From contig NZ_CP041659.1 in the NCBI RefSeq assembly GCF_007998985.1, positions 1,734,001-1,798,000 of the forward strand: 64,000 nt of DNA, written 5' to 3'. Each line of letters begins with the position of its first letter. The stretch's first letter is position 1. Below are positions 38,869 through 46,982 of this stretch, one piece after another. Both the position numbers and the translations under genes were made by a program. The DNA is from Sphingomonas xanthus (GTDB lineage: Bacteria; Pseudomonadota; Alphaproteobacteria; Sphingomonadales; Sphingomonadaceae). Below the pieces are notes generated by a model. It was not told where the DNA came from. It was given only the letters and a program-made list of their open reading frames with translations, and searched no databases.

Positions 38869-38893
38869 GCGCGTCCCGCAGGCGCGATGGAAT

Positions 38894-38923
38894 GGGGTCG
38901 GCACCGCCGGCCCCATTTTTTTT
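38894..38923 (+). terminator. Rho-independent terminator after the glycine-zipper gene
   Basis: GGGGTCGGC pairs with GCCGGCCCC around a 3-base loop (one G-T pair), followed by A and eight T residues. Confidence 0.9.
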
Positions 38924-38971
38924 CGCGCAAACGCCGCCGCAGGGGCTATAGGGACCCAAATTTCAGTGGAG

Positions 38972-40384
38972 ATGAGATTGTTCAAGGGGTTGAAGCCCAT
39001 CCAGTATGGCGGCCGGGAAGTCTGGCCGCTGGTCGAGGGCGGCAAGGGCGTATCGGCAACCAACCATATGAGCTCGGGTGCCTGGGCCGCTGCCGGCGGG
39101 ATTGGCACGGTTTCCGCCGTCAACGCTGACAGCTATGATCCCGATGGCCGGATCATCCCGCAGGTCTACAAGGCACTGACTCGCCGTGAACGGCATGAGG
39201 AATTGATTGCCTATGCCGTCGACGGAGCGGTCGCGCAGGTCGAGCGCGCGCATGATCTGTCGGGCGGCAAGGGCGCCATCAACATCAATGTGCTGTGGGA
39301 AATGGGCGGTGCGCAGCGGGTGCTGAACGGCGTCCTGGAACGCACCAAGGGTCTGGTTACCGGCGTTACCTGCGGCGCGGGCATGCCCTATAAGTTGAGC
39401 GAGATCGCCGCCCATTATGGCGTGCAATATCTACCTATCGTCAGTTCCGGCCGTGCGTTCCGCGCGCTGTGGAAGCGAGCCTATTCCAAGGTCGCGCATT
39501 TACTTGGCGCGGTGGTTTATGAAGACCCGTGGCTTGCGGGCGGGCACAATGGTCTCAGCAATGCCGAGGATCCGCGCAAGCCCCAGGATCCCTATCCGCG
39601 GGTCAAGGAACTGCGCGAAGTGATGCGTGAGGGCGGAATCAGCGACGAGGTTCCGATCATCATGGCCGGCGGCGTGTGGCGGCTCGACGAGTGGAACGAC
39701 TGGATCGACAATCCCGAACTCGGCCAGATCGCGTTCCAGTTCGGCACGCGTCCGCTTCTGACCCAGGAAAGCCCGATTCCGCCCGAATGGAAGGCGCGGC
39801 TGATGTCGCTGGAAGAAGGTGACGTGCTGCTCCACCGCTTCTCGCCGACCGGCTTCTATTCCTCGGCGGTGCGCAATCCCTTCCTGCGCAACCTCGAGGC
39901 ACGCAGCGAACGGCAGATCGCGTTCACCAAGGAATCGATCGGCGACCATGCGTTCGAATTGGATGTCGGCGTTGGCACGAAGAAGAATTTCTGGGTGACC
40001 AAGGGCGACCTACAGCATGCCCGCGAATGGTATGGCGCAGGCTACACCAATGCGATGAAGACGCCCGACGACACATTGGTGTTCGTGACCCCCGAAGAAG
40101 AAAAGCTTATCCGGAAGGACCAGGCGGACTGCATGGGTTGCCTGTCGCAATGCAGCTTTTCCAGCTGGGCGGACAATGAAAAGAATTCGACCGGGCGCCT
40201 CGCCGATCCCCGCAGTTTCTGCATCCAGAAGACGTTGCAGGACATTGCGCATGGCGGGCCCGTCGACGAGAATCTGATGTTCGCCGGCCATGCCGCCTTC
40301 AGGTTCAGGACCGACCCCTTCTATTCGAACGGGTTCGTGCCGACCGTGAAGCAATTGGTTGACCGCATCCTGACGGGCGCGTGA
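38972..40384 (+). CDS. Nitronate monooxygenase-like flavoenzyme
   Basis: A 470-residue NAD(P)H-dependent flavin oxidoreductase of the 2-nitropropane dioxygenase/NMO-like family, TIM-barrel fold. It has HMSSGAWAAAGGIGTVSAVN near the start, GAGMPYKL and IIMAGGVWRLDEW with a phosphate-binding Gly stretch. The C-terminal segment CMGCLSQCSFSSW has three closely spaced Cys, which could ligate metal or a cluster; this is not part of classical nitronate monooxygenases. The start may instead be TTG at 38978, because the GGAG at 38967-38970 is too close to the ATG at 38972. The substrate is unknown. Confidence 0.82.
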   Translation: MRLFKGLKPIQYGGREVWPLVEGGKGVSATNHMSSGAWAAAGGIGTVSAVNADSYDPDGRIIPQVYKALTRRERHEELIAYAVDGAVAQVERAHDLSGGKGAININVLWEMGGAQRVLNGVLERTKGLVTGVTCGAGMPYKLSEIAAHYGVQYLPIVSSGRAFRALWKRAYSKVAHLLGAVVYEDPWLAGGHNGLSNAEDPRKPQDPYPRVKELREVMREGGISDEVPIIMAGGVWRLDEWNDWIDNPELGQIAFQFGTRPLLTQESPIPPEWKARLMSLEEGDVLLHRFSPTGFYSSAVRNPFLRNLEARSERQIAFTKESIGDHAFELDVGVGTKKNFWVTKGDLQHAREWYGAGYTNAMKTPDDTLVFVTPEEEKLIRKDQADCMGCLSQCSFSSWADNEKNSTGRLADPRSFCIQKTLQDIAHGGPVDENLMFAGHAAFRFRTDPFYSNGFVPTVKQLVDRILTGA

Positions 40385-40854
40385 TGTTGAAGCGGGGGCT
40401 GGGGATTGCGCTGTTGCTGACGCTTGCGGCGACCGCCAGCGCGCAGGACAAGACGCCGCCTTATTGGGCGTCGATCGCCAGCGGCGAGGCGATGATGCGC
40501 ACGGGCCCCGGCCGAAACTATCCCGGCATCTGGCTCTACAAGCGCCGCGACCTGCCGGTGCGGGTGGTGCAGGTCTATCCCAACTGGCGCAAGATCGAGG
40601 ACCCGGACGGGCAGCAGGGCTGGATGCTTGTCAGCCTGCTCAGCGATCGCCAGACCGCCATCGTCAAGCCCGGCGCGCCGCGCGACATCCATGTTCGCGC
40701 CGATCGCGCGGCGCCGGTCCGCTACCGCGCCGAATCCGGTGTGGTCGGCCGCGTCGATCGCTGCACTGGCGGGTTCTGCCAGTTCAAGGTTGGCAAGCGT
40801 GAAGGCTGGATCGCCCAACATGATCTTTGGGGTGGCGTCAGTTCAACTGACTAA
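40384..40854 (+). CDS. Exported SH3-domain protein
   Basis: A 156-residue secreted protein with a signal peptide (cleavage near ASA-QDK) and two bacterial SH3-like repeats (about 28-85 and 95-150; EAMMRTGPGRNYPGIWLYKRRDLPVRVV, and FKVGKREGWIAQHDLWG). Bacterial SH3 domains often bind peptidoglycan. The ATG overlaps the previous stop (TGATG), so it is co-translated with the flavoenzyme. The coding end contains the palindrome GTCAGTTCAACTGAC (40837-40851). Confidence 0.83.
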   Translation: MLKRGLGIALLLTLAATASAQDKTPPYWASIASGEAMMRTGPGRNYPGIWLYKRRDLPVRVVQVYPNWRKIEDPDGQQGWMLVSLLSDRQTAIVKPGAPRDIHVRADRAAPVRYRAESGVVGRVDRCTGGFCQFKVGKREGWIAQHDLWGGVSSTD

Positions 40855-41099
40855 AAGCAATGTAAATTGCTGAAATTGCCGTCCTGTCGCGCCAACGGGT
40901 GGAGCGCGAGGCTATTAACTTCAACTTGGACTTATTTTTTCGTGACGCGGCGCGCGGACGCTTGCGCCATTATTGCTGTTGCGCGAAAAACACGGTCATT
41001 CGTCGATAAAGCGTTAACCCGGAACAAAGTAATGACCATCGCCGTTGCGGGGCTATTGATTAGTTTCGTTGCGTCATTTCCAAAGGGGTAATTCCAAAT

Positions 41100-44000
41100 A
41101 TGACCGTTCGCTCGTCCAAGCTTACGCTGTCGGCGCTCGCCGCTGCGACATCCGCTCTTGCCCTTTCGTCTCCGGCCCAAGCGGCCTGCACAGTGACCGG
41201 CACGGTACTCGATTGCACCAGCACGACGACTGTCGACACGATCTATCCGGCCAGCAGCCCCAATGACCGCGCCTATGCCTTTTCGCTTGGCCTGACCGAG
41301 GCGAACATCCTTACCGGCGCGACGGTGGACGGCTTCGGCCTTGCGTTTGGCGACATGCCGTCGGGCTTCGTTGTGACCAATGATGGCGTCATCCAGGTCA
41401 ATGCGGGCAATACGCCGACGGTCGGCGGGTCGGCGGCCTTGAAGATGTACACTTCCGACACCTTTCCGGGCGGCGAAGCCTTCTACCAGGGCAGCGGCGA
41501 CATCCTGAACCTCGGCATCGGCAATGGCCTGGACATCGAGAATTATTCGGGCACGGCCGACATCACCGCCAACGTCGGCGGCGACATCACGGCCGTCAAT
41601 GGTGATGCCGTGCGCATCACTGCGTTTGGGGAAACGGACATCGTCCTCACATCGGCTGCAACCTCGCTGTTCGATGCGGGAGGGATTGGCGTCAACATCT
41701 TCAGCGCTGGCATTGGCTCGATCGACGTGGACCTGGCGGGCGACGTCGTTTCCGCGGGCACCGGTATCTATGTCGAAACCAACGATCCCGGAGCCGGCGA
41801 TATCTCGGTCACCGCCGACGATGTCACGTCGAACGGCAGCAACGCCTATTATGTCGTGGGCAACAGCAACCTGGGCAATATCAGCGTCACCGCGACGGGA
41901 ACGACCACGGCGGTCTCCTCGGGCATTATCGCGACCAACTTCAACGCCTTGGCGACGGGCGACCTCACGGTCACCGCGAATGGGCCGATTAATGTCGGGG
42001 GCACCGGTATTGTCGCCTACAACGGCGGGTCGGGCCTCGTTAGTGTTACGGCGGCGGGTCCAATCACGGCCGTTGACACGGGCATCAGCGCCTACAGCGA
42101 GCTTGGCGGCGTCACCGTCAACGCTGCCGAAATTACGGCGACAAACGGGACTGCGATCGCTGCCGGTACTTCCGGGACCGCGGCAACTGGCCCGGTCAGC
42201 GTGACAACCACGGGCGATGTATCGGGCGTCAGCGGCATCGACGTCGACAACACAGGCACGGGTACAGTTACTGTCAACGCTGGCGGCAGCGTCGTCGGCA
42301 CAAATGGCGACGCAATCGACATTACGGTAAGCAACGCCGGAGCCGGTACGATTGGCGTGACTACTCTGGCGGGCGAAACGCTGAGCGCGTCGAATGGCGA
42401 CGGCATCGAAATCACTACCGCGGGCAGCGGTAATGTCACGGTGACCAATGCGGCCGCGATCAATAGCGGCGCAGCGCCTAACACGCTGGAAAATGGCATC
42501 TTTGTCGACAGCACCGGAACCGCGAATGTGGCGGTTGCCAACAGCGGCGCAATCGGTTCGGCGACGGATCGCGCCCAGGGACACGGCATCTCAGTCACCA
42601 CCGCAGACGGAACGGTCAGCGTCACCGGGAGCGGTGCGTTGTGGGCTGCTGATGATGGCATCGATGCCAGCACCACTGGTACAGGCGGTGTCACGGTCAA
42701 TTATACCGGCGCGATCAATACCACCGCCGGCAACGGCATTTATGCCGAGGCAACCAGCGGACCGCTCTCGGTGACCAGTGGCGGCGTCATTACCGCTCCG
42801 GGCGGCAATGGCATCGAGACGTTCACGACCACCGGCAACCAGACGATCACGGTCAACGGAAATATCTCCGGCGGTAGCTCGGACGGCGTCCATGCCGTCT
42901 CGGACTCGGGTGCGATCACCGTCAATGTCGTCGGCGGCAATGTCGTCGGAAGCGACGATGGTATCGAAGTCGACACCGCGGGCGCGAAGGTCGTCAACGT
43001 CTCTGCGGGCCGCTCGGTCACCGGCGACTATGGCGTCTATGCGATCGGTGGATCGACGGTAACCATCAACAACAGCGGGACCATCGGCCTTACTGGCGAA
43101 TATGCCGTGCTGACCTCTTCGGACACCGTCGCGACGATCAACAACAATGCCGGCGCGACGATGATCGGCATTCTCGAATTGTCTGATGGCAACGACACCG
43201 TCACCAACGCGGGCACGCTGAGCGTCCAGACCGGTTCCGACTTCGGCGCCGGCAACGACACGCTGGCAACCAGTGCCGGTGCGACCACCAACCTCAGCGG
43301 CACGATTGATTTTGGTGCGGGTACCGACGCGATCACCGTCGCATCGGGCGGAACGTTGAACAGCGCTACCGGAACCTCGATCGGCAACCTTGAGTCGATC
43401 AGCAATGCCGGCACCTTCAATGCCGCCGGTACGCTGGCATTCACGGGCGTTGCGCCAACGCTGGCGAACAGCGGCACGTTCAACCTGAACACTGCCGCGG
43501 TGACCGGCCTGGGTGCAGTCACCAACAGCGGGACGATTAACACCACCGGTACTTCGTCGCTCAGCAACACCGGAGCGTTCACCAACAGCGGGACGTTCAA
43601 CACCGGCGGCGCCTTCACGCTCAGCAGCACGGGTGCTTTCACCAACAGCGGTTTGCTGAACCTAGCTCCGGCGACCTTTACCGCCGCCACCGCCAGCTTC
43701 ACCAACAGCGGAACGATCCGTGCCGAGGGCGGCTCGACGACGATTGCGTCGGCGGCGCTCAACAATACGGGCACAATCGACCTCCAGGATGGCGCTGTAG
43801 GTGACATCCTGACCCTCACCGGCAGCTATGTCGGGTCGGGCAATGCCAACCTGTTGATCGACTTCAACGACACGACCGCGGATCGCCTAGTCATTAACGG
43901 TGCCGCCAGCGGGCTGACCCGGATCAATGCGCAATCGCTATCGACGGGATTGATCAACATTGACGGTGTGCTGGTCGTCGACGCGGCCAGCGCGACCGCG

Positions 44001-45170
44001 GGTGCCTTCACCCTTGGTTCGGTTACCGGCAACACCAGCCCGCTGGTTAACTACAGCCTGTCGCAACAGGGCGGGGACTTCTTCCTCGTCGCCGCACCAA
44101 GCGCCGCGGCCTTCGATCCACTCGTCGTACCGGGCTTCGCCACCTCGCTGTGGTACCAGAGCGCGGACGAAGTGATTTCGGAAACCCGCAAGCCCGCAAC
44201 CACCGTCGGCGCAAGCTTCTGGGGCGACCTCTATTGGAGCACCGACAACTTCGGCGACAAGAATGCCGAATATGTCCTCGACGGCATGACGTTCGAAACC
44301 AACAATCGCCTTCGGACCCATCGCCTGGGCGTCCAGCTCGGCGTCGATTACGGCTTCGGCGGAGGCCGGGTCGGCCTCACCGGCGGCTGGGGTCGTGCCC
44401 GGGCCAACGGCAATGATCTCACCGACGTCGGGGTGCGTGCCAAGGGCTGGAATATCGGCGCTTATGGCCAGTTCGGCGGCCTGACCGGCTTCCATGGCGA
44501 ATTCCTTGCCAAGCATGATCGCTATGACGCCAAGATCGACGACGGCGCGTTCCAGGACACCGACTTCGACATCCGCGCAAACGGTGTCGATGGCTCGCTC
44601 GGCTATCGCTTCGGGACCCCCGGCGCGACGACCTTCGACCTCAATGTCGGCCTCAGCCACGTCCGGACAAAGGTCGACGATGTCGAGGCGTTCGGGTTCA
44701 GCTATGACATCCAGAAGTTGAAGTCGACGCGCGGTCGGGCCGGTGCCCGGGTTGTCTTCGGACCGGGCATTGCCCCGTACCTCGATGCAACCGTCTATCG
44801 TGAATTCAGCGATCGCAGCCGCGATGTCGTCGTCTACGACGGGCTGAACTTCTACGATCTCGACGCCGGCGGCAAAGCCACCTGGTTCCGTCTCGAAGCC
44901 GGTCTGGGCGGCAACAACGGCCCGGGCCCGATCCTCGCCGCTTGGGGCGACCTTGGCGACAAGAAGGGCTTCGGTCTGCGCGCCGGCTGGCGCCTTGGCG
45001 GGCGCATTGCCGAGGCGGCTCCTCCGCCTCCGCCGCCGCCCCCGCCGCCGCCCCCGCCGGCAACCCAGACCTGCCCGGATGGGTCGGTGATCCTGGCGAC
45101 GGACGCTTGCCCGCCGCCGCCGCCCCCGCCGCCGCCGCCGCCGCCGCCGCCGGAACCGGAACGCGGCTGA
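41100..45170 (+). CDS. Large autotransporter (type Va secretion) protein with proline-rich C-terminal tail
   Basis: A 1356-residue cell-surface protein. Signal peptide with cleavage after AQA (28). The passenger (about 40-1000) is a beta-helix of many imperfect repeats rich in Gly/Thr/Ala/Ser/Asn, with a late set carrying TNSGT. The autotransporter barrel covers about 1020-1300 (LYWSTDNFGDKN, ending FGLRAGWRLGGRI). Unusually, the barrel is followed by about 50 residues with two long poly-Pro runs flanking CPDGSVILATDACP and ending EPERG, instead of a terminal aromatic residue. The 245 bases upstream are AT-richer; AAAGGGG precedes the ATG. The function is probably adhesion (inference). Confidence 0.88.
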   Translation: MTVRSSKLTLSALAAATSALALSSPAQAACTVTGTVLDCTSTTTVDTIYPASSPNDRAYAFSLGLTEANILTGATVDGFGLAFGDMPSGFVVTNDGVIQVNAGNTPTVGGSAALKMYTSDTFPGGEAFYQGSGDILNLGIGNGLDIENYSGTADITANVGGDITAVNGDAVRITAFGETDIVLTSAATSLFDAGGIGVNIFSAGIGSIDVDLAGDVVSAGTGIYVETNDPGAGDISVTADDVTSNGSNAYYVVGNSNLGNISVTATGTTTAVSSGIIATNFNALATGDLTVTANGPINVGGTGIVAYNGGSGLVSVTAAGPITAVDTGISAYSELGGVTVNAAEITATNGTAIAAGTSGTAATGPVSVTTTGDVSGVSGIDVDNTGTGTVTVNAGGSVVGTNGDAIDITVSNAGAGTIGVTTLAGETLSASNGDGIEITTAGSGNVTVTNAAAINSGAAPNTLENGIFVDSTGTANVAVANSGAIGSATDRAQGHGISVTTADGTVSVTGSGALWAADDGIDASTTGTGGVTVNYTGAINTTAGNGIYAEATSGPLSVTSGGVITAPGGNGIETFTTTGNQTITVNGNISGGSSDGVHAVSDSGAITVNVVGGNVVGSDDGIEVDTAGAKVVNVSAGRSVTGDYGVYAIGGSTVTINNSGTIGLTGEYAVLTSSDTVATINNNAGATMIGILELSDGNDTVTNAGTLSVQTGSDFGAGNDTLATSAGATTNLSGTIDFGAGTDAITVASGGTLNSATGTSIGNLESISNAGTFNAAGTLAFTGVAPTLANSGTFNLNTAAVTGLGAVTNSGTINTTGTSSLSNTGAFTNSGTFNTGGAFTLSSTGAFTNSGLLNLAPATFTAATASFTNSGTIRAEGGSTTIASAALNNTGTIDLQDGAVGDILTLTGSYVGSGNANLLIDFNDTTADRLVINGAASGLTRINAQSLSTGLINIDGVLVVDAASATAGAFTLGSVTGNTSPLVNYSLSQQGGDFFLVAAPSAAAFDPLVVPGFATSLWYQSADEVISETRKPATTVGASFWGDLYWSTDNFGDKNAEYVLDGMTFETNNRLRTHRLGVQLGVDYGFGGGRVGLTGGWGRARANGNDLTDVGVRAKGWNIGAYGQFGGLTGFHGEFLAKHDRYDAKIDDGAFQDTDFDIRANGVDGSLGYRFGTPGATTFDLNVGLSHVRTKVDDVEAFGFSYDIQKLKSTRGRAGARVVFGPGIAPYLDATVYREFSDRSRDVVVYDGLNFYDLDAGGKATWFRLEAGLGGNNGPGPILAAWGDLGDKKGFGLRAGWRLGGRIAEAAPPPPPPPPPPPPPATQTCPDGSVILATDACPPPPPPPPPPPPPPEPERG

Positions 45171-45188
45171 GGCTTAGCCTAGGTCAGA

Positions 45189-45226
45189 AAAGGAACGGCG
45201 GCTCCGCGAGGGGCCGCCGTTTCCTT
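45189..45226. terminator. Bidirectional terminator between convergent genes
   Basis: GGAACGGCGGC pairs with GCCGCCGTTTCC around a TCCGCGAGGG loop region, giving T-rich flanks on the plus side and A/T-rich bases on the other. It separates the autotransporter and glutaredoxin-MauE genes. Confidence 0.75.
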
Positions 45227-45236
45227 GTCCGCACGA

Positions 45237-46007
45237 TCAGCTGAAGAAAGTCCGGCCCATCCATAGCGCCATGGCGATCATCATCAGATTTTCCGTTAGC
45301 GAGACAAAGCCCAGGGGGACATTGGAGCTTCCGCCGACACAGGCGCATTTGAGTTCGCGCCGGTCGAGATAGACGGCCTTGAACACGCTAACCGCACCTT
45401 CGACCCCGATGAACAAGGCGACGGGGACACTGAGCCAGGTCAAGCGGTCCGACAGCATGAGCACCCCCGCCGCACCCTCAAGGAAAGGGTAAAGGCTGGC
45501 ATAAGGTACCCAGCGCTTCGACAGCAGGTCGTAGTTCAGGAACATCGCAGAGAATTTCTCAACGTCCTGAAGCTTGAGCATCGCCAGCACGACCATCGAC
45601 AGGCCGATGAACCATTCGGCCGCATGAACGGTGAAGGCGCTGCCCATCGTTGCCATGCTCAGGGCCGCAGCAGCAAGGGCGGTCATCCCGAACAGCGCGA
45701 CGACAGGGATGTAGCTGGTTTCTCCGGCCGAGCGGACCGTTTTGCCGAAAAACCGCTTCAGATCGTCATAGCCGCCGATTCTTTGGCCATTGACATATGC
45801 CTGCGGCGTGGTTGCGACATTGTTGCGATCCTTGAACGCATCGGTTTCTTGGCGGGTCGTCAAATGATGGTCGACGACCGTATATCCCTGGCTTTCCAGC
45901 AGGTGCTTGGCCTTGAGGCCCCAGGGACAGACATGGCCGGGCATGACCATGCGATAAAGTTCGGCTTTCCTTGCCAAGGTGCGTTCGACAGCTTCCAACA
46001 TGTTCAT
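45237..46007 (-). CDS. Glutaredoxin-MauE/DoxX-like membrane fusion protein
   Basis: A 256-residue protein. Residues 1-90 form a glutaredoxin domain with active site CPWG (27-30; the resolving Cys is replaced by Gly), cis-Pro in TTPQ (66-69) and GGYDDL (78-83). Four transmembrane helices of the MauE/DoxX redox family follow, with a cysteine pair Cys221-Ala-Cys223 in the last loop. It is probably an electron- or thiol-transfer membrane protein. The start at 46007 is chosen because AAAGGG lies just upstream; the longer frame starts inside the MerR-type operator. It is controlled by the divergent MerR gene. Confidence 0.82.
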   Translation of the reverse strand: MNMLEAVERTLARKAELYRMVMPGHVCPWGLKAKHLLESQGYTVVDHHLTTRQETDAFKDRNNVATTPQAYVNGQRIGGYDDLKRFFGKTVRSAGETSYIPVVALFGMTALAAAALSMATMGSAFTVHAAEWFIGLSMVVLAMLKLQDVEKFSAMFLNYDLLSKRWVPYASLYPFLEGAAGVLMLSDRLTWLSVPVALFIGVEGAVSVFKAVYLDRRELKCACVGGSSNVPLGFVSLTENLMMIAMALWMGRTFFS

Positions 46008-46046
46008 GTTCACCCTTTCGTCGGACTTGAAACGATTCGGGCAGGC

Positions 46047-46077
46047 TTTTAGCTGCCGTACCATGGTACGGAGTCAA
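46047..46077 (-). promoter_or_regulatory. MerR-type operator-promoter, close to the mer operator
   Basis: On the minus strand, TTGACT (46077-46072) is followed by a 19-base spacer containing a perfect 16-base palindrome CCGTACCATGGTACGG (46056-46071), then CTAAAA (46052-46047). The 19-20-base spacing with a central dyad is the MerR-family design, and the TTGACTCCGTAC half is identical to the left half of classical mercury operators. It drives the glutaredoxin-MauE gene and also overlaps the leader of the merR-like gene. Confidence 0.88.
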
Positions 46078-46079
46078 GC

Positions 46080-46463
46080 ATGGCGAATCTGACGATCGGG
46101 GCGCTGGCGAAATCCAGCGGAGTAGGCGTTGAGACGGTACGCTTCTACCAGCGCAAGGGCTTGCTTGCCCAGCCGCCGCGGGCGGGCGGAATTCGCCGTT
46201 ACGATGGTGCCGATGTTGATCGGATACGCTTTATCAAGCGCGCCCAGGCGGCGGGATTCACCTTGGCGGAAATTGCCGAACTGATCGCGCTCGACGCGGG
46301 CGAGGACCGGGCGCGCGCCCGCGCTTTGGCGAAAGCACGGATCGCCGCGCTCGACGAGCGGATCACCGAGCTCCGGGAGGCGCGCGCCTCGCTCGCCCGG
46401 CTGGCCCGCGAATGCGGCGAAGACCGGGCAGGACCCTGCCCGATCATCGCGTCCTTCGGTTAA
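46080..46463 (+). CDS. MerR-family transcriptional regulator with CueR-like metal loop
   Basis: A 127-residue MerR-type activator. The DNA-binding domain is close to mercury MerR (NLTIGALAKSSGVGVETVRF, YQRKGLLAQPPRAGG, IRRYDGADVDRIRFIKRAQ). The effector end has Cys112-(7 residues)-Cys120-PII, the spacing of the Cu(I) sensor CueR, and Arg77 replaces the Cys of divalent sensors or the Ser of CueR. It is presumably a monovalent-metal or thiol-stress sensor. GGAG at 46070-46073 is the ribosome-binding site, inside the palindrome. The stop overlaps the opposite lipoprotein gene by four bases. Confidence 0.9.
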   Translation: MANLTIGALAKSSGVGVETVRFYQRKGLLAQPPRAGGIRRYDGADVDRIRFIKRAQAAGFTLAEIAELIALDAGEDRARARALAKARIAALDERITELREARASLARLARECGEDRAGPCPIIASFG

Positions 46464-46906
46464 GGAGTTACCGCCGCCGGGACGGGCATGAAGGCAACGC
46501 GTTTGACCATCAGCGTTTCGCCCTTGTCGTTGGTGGTTTCCATCGACTCGCCGACCGCGACCGGCTTGGTCGTCCAGCAGACCTCGCCTTCCTGGTCCAT
46601 CGCGCTGGTGAAGCAGGCCTTGCCGTCCTTCATCACCGCGGTTCCATGATCGAGATGTTCAGATCCCGCCCAGGCGACATAGTTGCCGCTGGAGTCGACG
46701 GTTTCCGTAACCGTCTTTCCGTCCTCGACAAATTCCCAGCTCGTGTCGTTGATCTGGAATCCTGCTTGGGTCGCCATCGCATTGGCGTCCATCGCGTTCA
46801 TGTCGGTCATGGCATTGGCATCGGCAATGTTTGCATCGGCCGGCGCGTCTTGCTGTTGGCAAGCCACAAGCGCAAGCGCGGCCAGTGAAGTCATCACGAT
46901 CCGCAT
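46460..46906 (-). CDS. Lipoprotein, conserved hypothetical
   Basis: A 148-residue lipoprotein with signal peptide and lipobox LVAC (Cys16). An Asp/Ala/Asn/Met-rich linker (ADANIADANAMTDMNAMDANAM) precedes a folded part with two cysteines (ACFTSAMD, GEVCWTTKP) that could form a disulfide. The function is unknown. It is convergent with the MerR gene. Confidence 0.75.
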   Translation of the reverse strand: MRIVMTSLAALALVACQQQDAPADANIADANAMTDMNAMDANAMATQAGFQINDTSWEFVEDGKTVTETVDSSGNYVAWAGSEHLDHGTAVMKDGKACFTSAMDQEGEVCWTTKPVAVGESMETTNDKGETLMVKRVAFMPVPAAVTP

Positions 46907-46982
46907 CTTATCCTCCCTGTTGTGGTGGGTAGGACCGGTTAGCAGTTTTCCGCCTCGAAGCCCACCAGGAGGAGAAGGCGGC

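Noticed and set aside
40837..40872. Palindrome and AGCAAT/ATTGCT hairpin as a terminator for the SH3 gene
   Set aside because: No T-tract follows; the first palindrome lies mostly within the coding end.
40932..42584. 550-residue minus-strand open frame under the autotransporter gene
   Set aside because: It is rich in Asp, Arg, Ala and Val in a repetitive pattern that mirrors the Gly/Thr repeats of the autotransporter; no start signal and no recognisable domain.
45021..45160. CCG/CCC-rich stretch as a stand-alone microsatellite
   Set aside because: It stays in frame with the autotransporter and encodes the poly-Pro tail; kept as part of that gene.
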